From Methylobacterium sp. (GTDB lineage: Bacteria; Pseudomonadota; Alphaproteobacteria; Rhizobiales; Beijerinckiaceae), in the NCBI RefSeq assembly GCF_019745455.1, contig NZ_JAIETD010000013.1, positions 62,001-126,000 on the forward strand: a DNA stretch of 64,000 bases, given 5' to 3'. Both the position numbers and the translations under genes were made by a program. The notes beneath the pieces are model-generated. The model had not been told where the DNA came from. It saw only the letters and a program-made list of their open reading frames with translations, and ran no database searches. This document shows, one piece after another, positions 29,585-40,672 of this stretch (positions within the stretch are counted from its first letter, which is position 1; every line of letters begins with the position of its first letter).

Positions 29585-30546
29585 GCCAAGACCCCGCGGA
29601 AAAGGCCGAGGCCGTGCTCGGCGAGGAGCGCTGAGAACAGCAGGAACAGATAGAGGATCGAGAAACCGAACATCCCCAACGCCGCCCGCTTCTCCGCCTC
29701 GCCCTCGCGGTTGCGCATCACATGCACGCTGAAGGCGATCATGCCGAGTCCGCCGAGGAGACCGGTGATGCCATAGAGTAGGCCTCCGAAGCCGAGCGCC
29801 ACCGGTGCGAGTCCGATGGGAAACAGCAGCAGCGAGTAGCCGAGGATCTGACGGCGTGTCGAAACCGGGCCGGCCACGTTCGGCATCATCGGTATGCCGG
29901 CCTTCGCGTATTCGCCCGCCTTGATAAGGGCCAGCGCCCAGAAATGCGGCGGTGTCCAGATGAAGATGATCAGGAACAGGACGATCGATTCGATGCCGAC
30001 GGTACCGCTCACCGCGGCCTGTCCGATGATCGGGGGGAGGGCGCCGGCAGCGCCTCCGATGACGATGTTCTGCGGCGTCGCCCGCTTCAGCCACATCGAA
30101 TAGATCACCGCGTAGAATACGATGGTGAAGGCGAGGAGCCCAGCCGCGAGCCAGTTGGCTGCGAGCCCCAGGATCATCACTGACCCCGCCGACAGGACGA
30201 GGCCGAAGGCGAGCGCTTCGCCGGGCTGGATGCGGCCATCCGGAATCGGGCGCTTGGCAGTGCGGGTCATCACCGCGTCGATATCAGCATCCCACCACAT
30301 GTTGAGGCAGCCAGACGCACCGGCGCCGACCGCGATCATCAGGAGAGAGATCGTCGCCACGACTGGCTGGACGTGGACATGGGAGACCACCATGCCGACC
30401 AGCGCCGTGAAGATGACGAGCACCATCACGCGCGGCTTGAGCAGGGCGAAGAAATCCGAGACCTCGCCTTGTCCGGGAGATGCTGCGAAGGTCTGAGGCT
30501 CGACGTCAGCGGAAAAGCTGTTCGACAGGCTCGTCATGGGCACCAT
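29581..30546 (-). CDS. ctaB: Protoheme IX farnesyltransferase (heme o synthase)
   Basis: CtaB farnesylates heme b to heme o, the precursor of heme a for the oxidase. The 321-residue UbiA-family protein has the first aspartate-rich motif [21 protein letters not shown], the second conserved loop around [24 protein letters not shown], and about nine hydrophobic helices. The start may be ATG 30546 or 30537. It follows ctaD but is separated from it by a hairpin terminator. Confidence 0.96.
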   Translation of the reverse strand: MVPMTSLSNSFSADVEPQTFAASPGQGEVSDFFALLKPRVMVLVIFTALVGMVVSHVHVQPVVATISLLMIAVGAGASGCLNMWWDADIDAVMTRTAKRPIPDGRIQPGEALAFGLVLSAGSVMILGLAANWLAAGLLAFTIVFYAVIYSMWLKRATPQNIVIGGAAGALPPIIGQAAVSGTVGIESIVLFLIIFIWTPPHFWALALIKAGEYAKAGIPMMPNVAGPVSTRRQILGYSLLLFPIGLAPVALGFGGLLYGITGLLGGLGMIAFSVHVMRNREGEAEKRAALGMFGFSILYLFLLFSALLAEHGLGLFRGVLA

Positions 30547-30640
30547 GGCTCAACGTTCGATCTTGGAAGTGTCGGGAGTCGCCACCTCGCGACATCCGTT
30601 CACGGACCAGCGGGCTTGGCCGTACGATCCGTCTTAAAGA

Positions 30641-30666
30641 GCGAGGACCGCCTGGGCGGTCCTCGC
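30641..30666 (-). terminator. Hairpin terminator after ctaD
   Basis: GCGAGGACCGC (30641-30651) and GCGGTCCTCGC (30656-30666) form a perfect 11-bp stem with a CTGG loop, between the ctaD stop (30699) and the ctaB start (30546). There is little T-run on the minus strand, so it could be an attenuator that favours ctaC-ctaD expression. Confidence 0.65.
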
Positions 30667-30698
30667 GATCGTCAGGATTGTCTCGGTTGCCTTGCCCG

Positions 30699-33231
<2,533 letters not shown>

Positions 33232-33563
33232 CTGCCTCTCGCGGCTCCGCTCGAAAATCATGTTCGGTCGCGCCCGCTTTACCGTTTGGCGCGCGTTGCG
33301 CAATCCAAACCTCGCGGATGCTGTGTGGACCGCGCTTCGCTGCGGCCCTGGTCTCGTGAAAGGTGTCAGACCACAACGAACATGGACACGCAACCGCAAC
33401 AGCGTCGCACTGGCGCCATGATTGCCGTCTCGCAAACGGCGCTCTCCTTACTTCTCGCCAGGCCGCTTCATGCATGCGCAGCGATCGTTTTCGTGCATAC
33501 GAAACGAAGGACGGGACAGGAGCGCGTCCCTAGCGCGGCCTTGCCGTCGAGCGGGATGAAACC
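33232..33563. other. Divergent intergenic region between ctaC and the LysR gene, with a dyad
   Basis: This 332-base stretch should hold the ctaC and lysR promoters. No coding sequence is convincing. The only clear structure is TTTCGT-GCAT-ACGAAA at 33489-33504, a 6-bp dyad with a 4-base centre, 60 bases before the LysR start. It is a possible autoregulatory site. Promoter boxes could not be fixed by eye. Confidence 0.4.
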
Positions 33564-34472
33564 GTGATCGAAAGATTGGAATTCATGCTGGCCTTGGCGC
33601 GCGAACGCCATTTCGGCCGAGCCGCTCAGTTCTGCAACGTCTCGCAGCAGACCCTCTCGGCCGGAGTCAAGCAGCTTGAGGAGCGGCTCGGCGTCATGCT
33701 GGTCGAACGAGGGTCACGCTTCCAGGGGTTCACACCGGAAGGTGAGCGTGTCCTCGAATGGGCGCGGCGCATTGTCGGCGATACCCGTGCCATGCGCCAG
33801 GAAGTCGCAAGCCTGCGCCGCGGTCTCACCGGCATGCTGCGTCTCGCGGCGATTCCCACCGCGACGCCCGTAGTCGCGCTGCTGACGACGCCGTTTCGTG
33901 CTCGGCACCCTGACGTCTCCTTTTCCGTCCAGTCCACGACGTCCAGCGAGATCGGGCGCTTGATCGCCGACCGCGAGATCGATGCGGGTGTCACCTACCT
34001 GGAGAACGAGCCGCTCGGACGAGTCACGACTGTCCCGCTGTACCGGGAACGCTACAAGCTCCTCACCGCGATCGACGGTGCATACGGCGCCAGGGATGCT
34101 GTGAGTTGGGAGGATGTCAGACGCCTTCTGCTCTGCCTCCTGACCCCGGACATGCAGAACCGCCGCATCATCGACGCGCAGCTCAGCCCGGACGGACGGC
34201 CGACATCGCCCCTCCTCGAATCGAACTCGATGATCGTACTGCTCAGCCACGTTCGAACCGCGAAATGGGCGAGCGTGATGCCGGCGGTCCTTGCCGACAG
34301 CTTCAGGCTTGGAGAAAGGGTGCGCGCCGTTCCTATCGTCGAGCCGGATGTGAGTCACGTGGTGGGGCTTGTCGTACCGGAACGCGAACCGATGACTCCG
34401 CTCTGCGCGGCTCTGCTCATCGAAACCAGGGCGTCGGCGCCGAGCATCGCGGACACCATCGCGTCGCTCTGA
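33564..34472 (+). CDS. LysR-family transcriptional regulator next to the formate dehydrogenase operon
   Basis: The 302-residue protein has an N-terminal winged helix-turn-helix (MLALARERHFGRAAQFCNVSQQTLSAGVKQLEERLG) and a LysR effector domain starting near TGMLRLAAIPTATPVVALL. It starts at GTG 33564, where the sequence MIERLEF matches regulators found beside fds operons. It reads in the same direction as fdsG, 122 bases upstream, with two dyads in that gap. Control of the formate dehydrogenase genes is therefore likely but inferred from position. Confidence 0.88.
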   Translation: MIERLEFMLALARERHFGRAAQFCNVSQQTLSAGVKQLEERLGVMLVERGSRFQGFTPEGERVLEWARRIVGDTRAMRQEVASLRRGLTGMLRLAAIPTATPVVALLTTPFRARHPDVSFSVQSTTSSEIGRLIADREIDAGVTYLENEPLGRVTTVPLYRERYKLLTAIDGAYGARDAVSWEDVRRLLLCLLTPDMQNRRIIDAQLSPDGRPTSPLLESNSMIVLLSHVRTAKWASVMPAVLADSFRLGERVRAVPIVEPDVSHVVGLVVPEREPMTPLCAALLIETRASAPSIADTIASL

Positions 34473-34479
34473 TTTTTTG

Positions 34480-34520
34480 CAGTGCAGCAATGTATTTTGA
34501 CAAAAATTCCTTGTCGTTCC
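34480..34520 (+). promoter_or_regulatory. Candidate operator/promoter region of the fds operon (two dyads)
   Basis: The A/T-rich segment between lysR and fdsG holds TTGC-N6-GCAA (near 34477-34490) and GACAA-N7-TTGTC (34499-34515). The second also contains a TTGACA-like -35 hexamer. The spacing and dyad form are what a LysR-type activator site would look like. No matching -10 box was found, so the exact promoter is unclear. Confidence 0.4.
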
Positions 34521-34594
34521 ACCGAACCGCATGATTGATCCAGGGGTGGCGATGGACGACTTAGAGCAGGAATAAACTGCGATGAGTTGGAACA

Positions 34595-35068
34595 ATGGTG
34601 CCGTACGAGCCGTGGAGCGCAACGCGCGCCGCCGGGATCATCGCCGAACACTCCCATCTCGAAGGCGCCACCTTGCCGATCCTGCACGCCCTGCAGGAGG
34701 CCTTCGGTTACGTCGATGAAGGCGCGGTTCCGCTCATCGCCGATGCGCTGAACCTTTCGCGCGCCGAAATCCACGGCTGCATCACCTTTTACCACGACTT
34801 TCGCCGGGAGCCTGCCGGGCGCCATCAGGTGAAGCTGTGCCGCGCCGAGGCGTGCCAGGCGATGGGCTCGGACGCGCTTCATGCGGAGATCCTCGGGCGT
34901 CTCGGCGTCGATTGGCATGGCACCACCTCCGACGGACGCATCACCGTGGAGCCCGTCTATTGCCTCGGCCTCTGCGCCAACGGCCCAGGGGCGCTCGTGG
35001 ACGACATGCCGGTGGCGCGTCTCACGACCGACGGCCTCGAATCAGCCCTGACGGAGGCCGTCTCGTGA
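34595..35068 (+). CDS. fdsG: NAD-dependent formate dehydrogenase gamma subunit (NuoE-like 2Fe-2S)
   Basis: FdsG is the 24-kDa-type thioredoxin-fold 2Fe-2S subunit that sits next to the FMN subunit. The 157-residue protein has HGCITFYHDFRREPAG and the four cluster cysteines in CRAEAC and CLGLC. The ATG is at 34595. Its stop overlaps the GTG start of fdsB. It corresponds to Fdh2C in the Methylobacterium naming. Confidence 0.95.
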   Translation: MVPYEPWSATRAAGIIAEHSHLEGATLPILHALQEAFGYVDEGAVPLIADALNLSRAEIHGCITFYHDFRREPAGRHQVKLCRAEACQAMGSDALHAEILGRLGVDWHGTTSDGRITVEPVYCLGLCANGPGALVDDMPVARLTTDGLESALTEAVS

Positions 35069-36624
35069 GCGTCACCATCTACGTCCCGCGCGACGCCGTC
35101 GCCATCGGGCTCGGCGCCAACCGTGTTGCCAAAGCCATCGCAGCCGGCGCTAAAAGGCGCGGCCTTGAGGTCGATATCATCCGCACGGGCTCGCGCGGGA
35201 TGCTCTGGCTTGAGCCGATGGTCGAGGTGTCCACCCCGGAGGGCCGCATTGCCTACGGTCCGGTGACGCCTGGCGACGTCGAGGCTTTGCTCGATGCCGG
35301 CCTGGCGGAGGGCGGCGCCCACCCCCTGCGCCTCGGCAAGCCCGAGAAGATCCCCTATCTTGCGCGCCAGCACCGGCTCACCTTTCAGCGCTGCGGTGTG
35401 GTCGATCCCGTCTCGGTGCTCGATTACCGCGAGCATGGCGGCTATCGCGGCCTAGAGGCGGCCCTGAAGCTCGACGCCGAGGGTATCGTCGCCCAGGTGC
35501 GGGATTCAGGTCTGCGCGGCCGCGGCGGCGCCGGCTTCCCGGCCGGCATCAAGTGGAACACGGTGATGCTCGCCAAGGCCGAGCAGAAATACGTGGTCTG
35601 CAACGCCGACGAGGGCGATTCCGGCACCTTCGCCGACCGGATGATGATGGAGGGCGACCCCTTCAACCTCATCGAGGGCATGACTATCGCCGGCATCGCG
35701 ACGGGCGCGACGCGAGGCTACATCTACCTTCGCTCGGAGTACCCGCAGGCTTTCGCGACCCTCAAGGAAGCCATCGCCAACGGCCTGAAGGCCGGTGTCC
35801 TCGGCGACAACGTCCTCGGGTCCGGCAAGGCGTTCCATCTCGAAGTCCGGCTCGGGGCCGGCGCCTATATCTGCGGCGAGGAGACGTCGCTGCTTGAGAG
35901 CTTGGAGGGCCGCCGCGGCATCGTCCGGGCCAAGCCCCCGATCCCGGCGCTCAAGGGCTTCCTCGGCCAGCCGACGCTCGTCAACAACGTCATGACCTTC
36001 ACGGCCGTGCCTTACATCCTGGAGCACGGCGCCAAGTCTTATGCCGATTACGGCATGGGCCGTTCGCTCGGAACCCTCGCGATCCAGCTCGCCGGCAACA
36101 TCAAGCATGGCGGCCTCATCGAGTACGCTTTCGGCATCACCCTCCGCGAGATCATCGAGGATTTCGGCGGCGGCACGGCCTCCGGGCGTCCGGTGCGCGC
36201 TGTACAGGTCGGCGGTCCGCTCGGCGCCTATTTCCCAGACGAGCTTCTCGATACGCCCCTCGATTATGAAGCCATGGCAGCCAAGAAGGGCCTCGTCGGT
36301 CACGGCGGCATCGTGGTGTTCGACGACACCGTCGACATGGCCAAGCAGGCACGCTTCGCATTCGAGTTCTGCGCGGTGGAATCCTGCGGCAAGTGCACGC
36401 CCTGCCGGATCGGCGCGACGCGCGGCGTCGAGACCATGGACAAGGTTATCGCCGGCATCCGGCCGGCCGAGAACCTCGCCGTCGTGGCCGACCTCTGCGA
36501 GGTCATGACCGACGGTTCGCTCTGCGCCATGGGCGGGCTCACGCCGATGCCCGTCATGAGCGCGATCACCCATTTCCCGGAAGATTTCCGTGAGCGCGGA
36601 CCGATGTCCGTTGCCGCCGAGTGA
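35065..36624 (+). CDS. fdsB: NAD-dependent formate dehydrogenase beta subunit (FMN/NADH-binding)
   Basis: FdsB passes electrons from the iron-sulfur chain to NAD+ via FMN. The 519-residue protein has an N-terminal thioredoxin-like part (about 120 residues, no cluster cysteines seen), then the NuoF-type core: RGRGGAGFPAGIKW for FMN, ICGEETSLLESLEG for NADH, and C-terminal 4Fe-4S ligands in ESCGKCTPCRIG and GSLCAMGG. It starts at GTG 35065, overlapping the fdsG stop (GTGA), with GGAGG eight bases upstream; the open frame further upstream overlaps fdsG and is not used. Confidence 0.96.
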   Translation: MSVTIYVPRDAVAIGLGANRVAKAIAAGAKRRGLEVDIIRTGSRGMLWLEPMVEVSTPEGRIAYGPVTPGDVEALLDAGLAEGGAHPLRLGKPEKIPYLARQHRLTFQRCGVVDPVSVLDYREHGGYRGLEAALKLDAEGIVAQVRDSGLRGRGGAGFPAGIKWNTVMLAKAEQKYVVCNADEGDSGTFADRMMMEGDPFNLIEGMTIAGIATGATRGYIYLRSEYPQAFATLKEAIANGLKAGVLGDNVLGSGKAFHLEVRLGAGAYICGEETSLLESLEGRRGIVRAKPPIPALKGFLGQPTLVNNVMTFTAVPYILEHGAKSYADYGMGRSLGTLAIQLAGNIKHGGLIEYAFGITLREIIEDFGGGTASGRPVRAVQVGGPLGAYFPDELLDTPLDYEAMAAKKGLVGHGGIVVFDDTVDMAKQARFAFEFCAVESCGKCTPCRIGATRGVETMDKVIAGIRPAENLAVVADLCEVMTDGSLCAMGGLTPMPVMSAITHFPEDFRERGPMSVAAE

Positions 36625-36638
36625 GAAGGCTCTAACCC

Positions 36639-39500
36639 ATGGCCCTCATCAAAGAGATCGATTACGGCACGCCGATCCGCGTCTCGGAGCAGACCGTCAC
36701 GCTCACCATCGACGGAATGAGCGTCACGGTTCCGGCCGGAACCTCGGTGATGGCAGCCGCGATGCATGTCGGCACGCAGATCCCCAAGCTCTGTGCGACG
36801 GATTCGCTCGAAGCCTTCGGCTCGTGCCGCCTCTGCCTCGTCGAGATCGAAGGACGGCGCGGAACGCCCGCCTCCTGCACGACGCCGGCCGAGAACGGCA
36901 TGGTTGTCTCGACGCAGACCGACAAGCTCGCCAAGCTCCGCAGGGGCGTGATGGAGCTCTACATCTCCGACCACCCGCTCGACTGCCTGACCTGCGCCGC
37001 CAACGGCGATTGCGAATTGCAGGACATGGCGGGCGCGGTGGGCCTGCGCGACGTCCGCTACGGCTATGACGGGGCCAACCACGTCAAGCCGAGCTCCGAC
37101 CAATACCTGCCGAAGGACGAGTCTAACCCGTACTTCGCCTACGATCCGTCGAAGTGCATCGTCTGCAATCGCTGCGTCCGCGCCTGCGAGGAGGTGCAGG
37201 GCACCTTCGCGTTGACCATCTCCGGCCGCGGCTTCGACAGCCGCGTCGCCGCCGGCCCAACCGACTTCTTCAACTCCGAATGCGTCTCCTGCGGCGCCTG
37301 CGTCCAGGCCTGCCCGACCGCGACTCTGACGGAGAAGTCGATCATCGAGCACGGCCAGCCCGACCATTCCGAGGTGACGACCTGCGCCTATTGCGGGGTC
37401 GGCTGCTCGTTCAAGGCGGAGATGCAGGGCACACGCATCGTCCGCATGGTGCCCTACAAGGGCGGCAAGGCGAATGAGGGCCATTCCTGCGTCAAGGGCC
37501 GCTTCGCCTACGGCTACGCCACCCACAAGGACCGCATCACCAAGCCGATGATCCGCGAGAAGATCACCGATCCTTGGCGTGAGGTGACCTGGGACGAGGC
37601 GATCGGCCGTGCGGCCTCCGAGTTCAAGCGCATCCAGGCCAAATACGGCAAGGATTCGGTAGGCGGCATCACGTCGTCGCGCTGCACCAACGAGGAGGCC
37701 TACCTCGTCCAGAAGCTGGTGCGCGCCGCCTTCGGCAACAACAACGTCGACACCTGCGCCCGCGTCTGCCACTCGCCGACCGGCTACGGCCTGATGTCGA
37801 CGCTCGGCACCTCGGCGGGCACGCAGGACTTCGCCTCCGTGGCCCATTCCGACGTGATCCTCGTGATCGGTGCCAACCCGACCGACGGTCACCCGGTCTT
37901 CGCCTCGCGGATGAAGAAGCGCCTGCGTGAGGGCGCCAGGCTCATCGTCGCCGATCCGCGCAAGATCGACCTCGTGAAGTCGCCGCATATCAAGGCCGAC
38001 TTCCACCTGCCGCTGAAGCCCGGCTCCAACGTCGCCTTCATCAACGCGATGGCGCATGTCATCGTCACCGAAGGCCTCGTCGATGAAGGCTATGTCCGCG
38101 ACCGCTGCGACCTAAACGACTTCGAGGCCTGGGCTCGCTTCGTCGCCGACGAGCGTCACTCGCCAGAGGCTCAGCAGCCATTCACCGGGATCGACCCGGA
38201 CGAGCTCCGCGGCGCGGCGCGACTCTACGCGAAGGGTGGCGCGGCGGGCATCTATTACGGCCTCGGCGTCACCGAGCACAGCCAAGGCTCCACCATGGTG
38301 ATGGGCATGGCGAACCTCGCCATGGCCACCGGCAATATCGGCATGCTGGGTGCGGGCGTGAACCCGCTGCGCGGGCAGAACAACGTCCAGGGCTCCTGCG
38401 ACATGGGCTCGTTCCCGCACGAGCTGCCAGGCTATCGCCACGTCTCCGACGACGCCACCCGCGAGACCTTCGAGTCCCTCTGGGGCGTGTCGCTCGACAA
38501 GGACCCCGGCCTGCGCATCACCAACATGCTGGACGAGGCCGTCGACGGCTCGTTCAAGGGGATGTACATCCAGGGCGAGGACATCGCCCAGTCCGATCCC
38601 GACACGCACCACGTCACCGCCGGCCTGATGGCGATGGAATGCATCGTCATCCAGGACATCTTCCTGAACGAGACGGCGAAATACGCCCATGTCTTCCTAC
38701 CGGGCGCCTCTTTCCTCGAGAAGGACGGTACCTTCACCAATGCCGAGCGCCGCATCTCCCGCGTCCGCAAGGTCATGCCGCCGCTCGCCGGCATCGGCGA
38801 CTGGGAGGGTACGATGCTACTCTCGAATGCGCTGGGCTACCCGATGAACTACTCGCATCCGAGCGAGATCATGGACGAGATCGCAGCGCTGACGCCGAGC
38901 TTCAAGGGCGTCAATTTCGCCAAGCTCGACGAGCTCGGCTCGATCCAATGGCCGTGCAACGACGATGCGCCGCGCGGCACGCCGATGATGCATGTCGACC
39001 GCTTCGTGCGCGGCCTCGGCAAGTTCATGATCACCGAGTACGTGCCGACCGAGGAGCGGACCGGTCCGCGCTTCCCGCTGATTCTCACCACGGGACGCAT
39101 CCTCTCTCAGTACAATGTGGGCGCGCAGACGCGGCGTACCGAGAACTCGCGCTGGCATGAGGAGGACGTGCTGGAGATCCACCCGTTCGACGCCGAGGTC
39201 CGCGGCATCGTCGACGGCGACCTCGTCGCCCTGGAGAGCCGGTCCGGCGACATCGCCCTGAAGGCGATCGTCTCCGAGCGGATGCAGCCTGGCGTCGTGT
39301 ACACGACCTTCCACCATGCCAAGACCGGCGCCAACGTCATCACCACCGACTACTCGGACTGGGCCACGAACTGCCCCGAATACAAGGTGACGGCGGTGCA
39401 GGTGCGTCGAACCAACCGTCCGTCGGACTGGCAGGCGCGATTCTTCGAGGAGGATTTCTCGCTGACCCGTATCGCGACGCAGTTGAATGCGGCCGAGTAG
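36639..39500 (+). CDS. fdsA: NAD-dependent formate dehydrogenase alpha subunit (molybdopterin catalytic)
   Basis: FdsA oxidises formate to CO2 at a bis-molybdopterin guanine dinucleotide site. The 953-residue protein begins with a 2Fe-2S ferredoxin domain (GSCRLCLVEIEG), a His-ligated 4Fe-4S site (HPLDCLTCAANGDC), and two 4Fe-4S motifs (CIVCNRCVRACEE, CVSCGACVQACP). The catalytic domain has its own 4Fe-4S motif (CAYCGVGCSF) and the metal ligand Cys377 followed by His378 in RVCHSPTGYG. The ligand is cysteine, not selenocysteine. Homologues (Fdh2A) use molybdenum; a tungsten enzyme cannot be excluded from sequence. Its end overlaps fdhD by 14 bases. Confidence 0.97.
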   Translation: MALIKEIDYGTPIRVSEQTVTLTIDGMSVTVPAGTSVMAAAMHVGTQIPKLCATDSLEAFGSCRLCLVEIEGRRGTPASCTTPAENGMVVSTQTDKLAKLRRGVMELYISDHPLDCLTCAANGDCELQDMAGAVGLRDVRYGYDGANHVKPSSDQYLPKDESNPYFAYDPSKCIVCNRCVRACEEVQGTFALTISGRGFDSRVAAGPTDFFNSECVSCGACVQACPTATLTEKSIIEHGQPDHSEVTTCAYCGVGCSFKAEMQGTRIVRMVPYKGGKANEGHSCVKGRFAYGYATHKDRITKPMIREKITDPWREVTWDEAIGRAASEFKRIQAKYGKDSVGGITSSRCTNEEAYLVQKLVRAAFGNNNVDTCARVCHSPTGYGLMSTLGTSAGTQDFASVAHSDVILVIGANPTDGHPVFASRMKKRLREGARLIVADPRKIDLVKSPHIKADFHLPLKPGSNVAFINAMAHVIVTEGLVDEGYVRDRCDLNDFEAWARFVADERHSPEAQQPFTGIDPDELRGAARLYAKGGAAGIYYGLGVTEHSQGSTMVMGMANLAMATGNIGMLGAGVNPLRGQNNVQGSCDMGSFPHELPGYRHVSDDATRETFESLWGVSLDKDPGLRITNMLDEAVDGSFKGMYIQGEDIAQSDPDTHHVTAGLMAMECIVIQDIFLNETAKYAHVFLPGASFLEKDGTFTNAERRISRVRKVMPPLAGIGDWEGTMLLSNALGYPMNYSHPSEIMDEIAALTPSFKGVNFAKLDELGSIQWPCNDDAPRGTPMMHVDRFVRGLGKFMITEYVPTEERTGPRFPLILTTGRILSQYNVGAQTRRTENSRWHEEDVLEIHPFDAEVRGIVDGDLVALESRSGDIALKAIVSERMQPGVVYTTFHHAKTGANVITTDYSDWATNCPEYKVTAVQVRRTNRPSDWQARFFEEDFSLTRIATQLNAAE

Positions 39501-40380
39501 CGAGATCGCGGGCGAGGCGAGCGCGGCGGCCGTCACGGTCCGCCGCGTTCCCACTCTCGTCGTCGCCTATGACGATCCGGCTCCGCGGCCCGGCGACCGG
39601 CCGCTCGCCGTCGAGATGCCGGTCAACCTCGTCTATGGGAGCGTCCCCTACGCCGTCATGATGACGACGCCGGCCGATCTCGAGGATTTCGCCTACGGGT
39701 TCAGCCTCACGGAAGGCATCATCGAGACTGCCGAAGAAATCCGCGGCGTCTCGGTGGAGCAGGCCGAGGACGGCATGCGCCTCCTCGTCGACCTCGTGCC
39801 CGGCAGGCTACGCGAGCATCTCGCCCGCAAGCGCGCCATCAGCGGCCGTACCGGGTGCGGCGTGTGCGGGATCGACGATCTCTCGGCCCTGCCGAAGGCC
39901 GCTCCCCGCACGGGCAATGATCGGGACGTCTCGATCGACGCCGTCCAGCGGGCGCTCACGGCGTTGGGCGACGCGCAGATGCTGAACCGCGAGACCCGCG
40001 CGGTCCATGCCGCCGCCTGGGCCGACCTCACCGGGAACCTCGTCGCCGTCCGCGAGGATGTCGGCCGACACAACGGCCTCGACAAGCTGATCGGCGCCTT
40101 GATCCGCCGCGGCACCGACCCGGCAGACGGCTTCGTCGTCATCACGAGTCGATGCTCGTTCGAGATGGTCGAGAAGACCGCTTCGTTCGGGGCAGCGGTG
40201 CTGGTGGCGATTTCGGCGCCCACATCCCTCGCCATCGATCGTGCCGGCCTTCACGGCATGACGCTCTGCGCCATCGCTCGGTCCGACACGCTCACGGTCT
40301 TCACCGGCCGCGAGCGCCTGATCCTCGAGTCCGTCAGCATGAGCGGCAACGCCACCACCGTCACAGAGCCAGAGTCATGA
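39487..40380 (+). CDS. fdhD: Formate dehydrogenase accessory sulfurtransferase FdhD
   Basis: FdhD moves sulfur from a cysteine desulfurase to the molybdenum cofactor and is needed for an active FdsA. The 297-residue protein has the mobile-loop cysteines in RTGCGVCGIDDL, AREDVGRHNGLDK-like sequence (VREDVGRHNGLDKLIG), and SRCSFEMVEKTASFG. ATG 39487 lies inside the end of fdsA. Its stop overlaps the fdsD start (ATGA). Tight overlaps indicate translational coupling. Confidence 0.96.
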   Translation: MRPSSEIAGEASAAAVTVRRVPTLVVAYDDPAPRPGDRPLAVEMPVNLVYGSVPYAVMMTTPADLEDFAYGFSLTEGIIETAEEIRGVSVEQAEDGMRLLVDLVPGRLREHLARKRAISGRTGCGVCGIDDLSALPKAAPRTGNDRDVSIDAVQRALTALGDAQMLNRETRAVHAAAWADLTGNLVAVREDVGRHNGLDKLIGALIRRGTDPADGFVVITSRCSFEMVEKTASFGAAVLVAISAPTSLAIDRAGLHGMTLCAIARSDTLTVFTGRERLILESVSMSGNATTVTEPES

Positions 40381-40667
40381 GCGCCCTCACCACCGACCAG
40401 AAGCTCGTCAGGATGGCGAACCAAATCGCCGGCTTCTTCCGGTCCTATCCGGACGACGAGGCCGTCGCCGGCATCCACAAGCACATCGTGGCGTTCTGGA
40501 CACCCAAGATGCGACACGCCTTGCGTGCCTACGGTCCGAAGGAGGAGAGCGGTCTCGATCCGCTAGCCCTCAGGGCGATCCTCGAGGCGCCGGCCGCAGA
40601 GGGCCCGGTGCGTGCCGCCACGCGCGATCCGCAACTGATCGGCGCCGGCGCGAGCGATGCCGGATAG
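40377..40667 (+). CDS. fdsD: Formate dehydrogenase delta subunit
   Basis: FdsD is a small subunit or maturation factor of NAD-dependent formate dehydrogenases. The 96-residue protein has the family pattern KLVRMANQIAGFFRSYPDDEAVAGIHKHI followed by FWTPKMRHALRAY. Its ATG overlaps the fdhD stop. The last ~25 residues are Ala/Gly rich. It ends five bases from the convergent Pro/Ala-rich gene, with no terminator between them. Confidence 0.92.
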   Translation: MSALTTDQKLVRMANQIAGFFRSYPDDEAVAGIHKHIVAFWTPKMRHALRAYGPKEESGLDPLALRAILEAPAAEGPVRAATRDPQLIGAGASDAG

Positions 40668-40672
40668 GCGGC

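Noticed and set aside
37767-37769. Selenocysteine at the metal site of FdsA
   Set aside because: The codon is TGC (Cys377) and the frame has no internal TGA.
36300-38057. 585-codon minus-strand open frame opposite fdsB/fdsA
   Set aside because: Overlaps two firmly identified iron-sulfur subunits and has no motif of its own.
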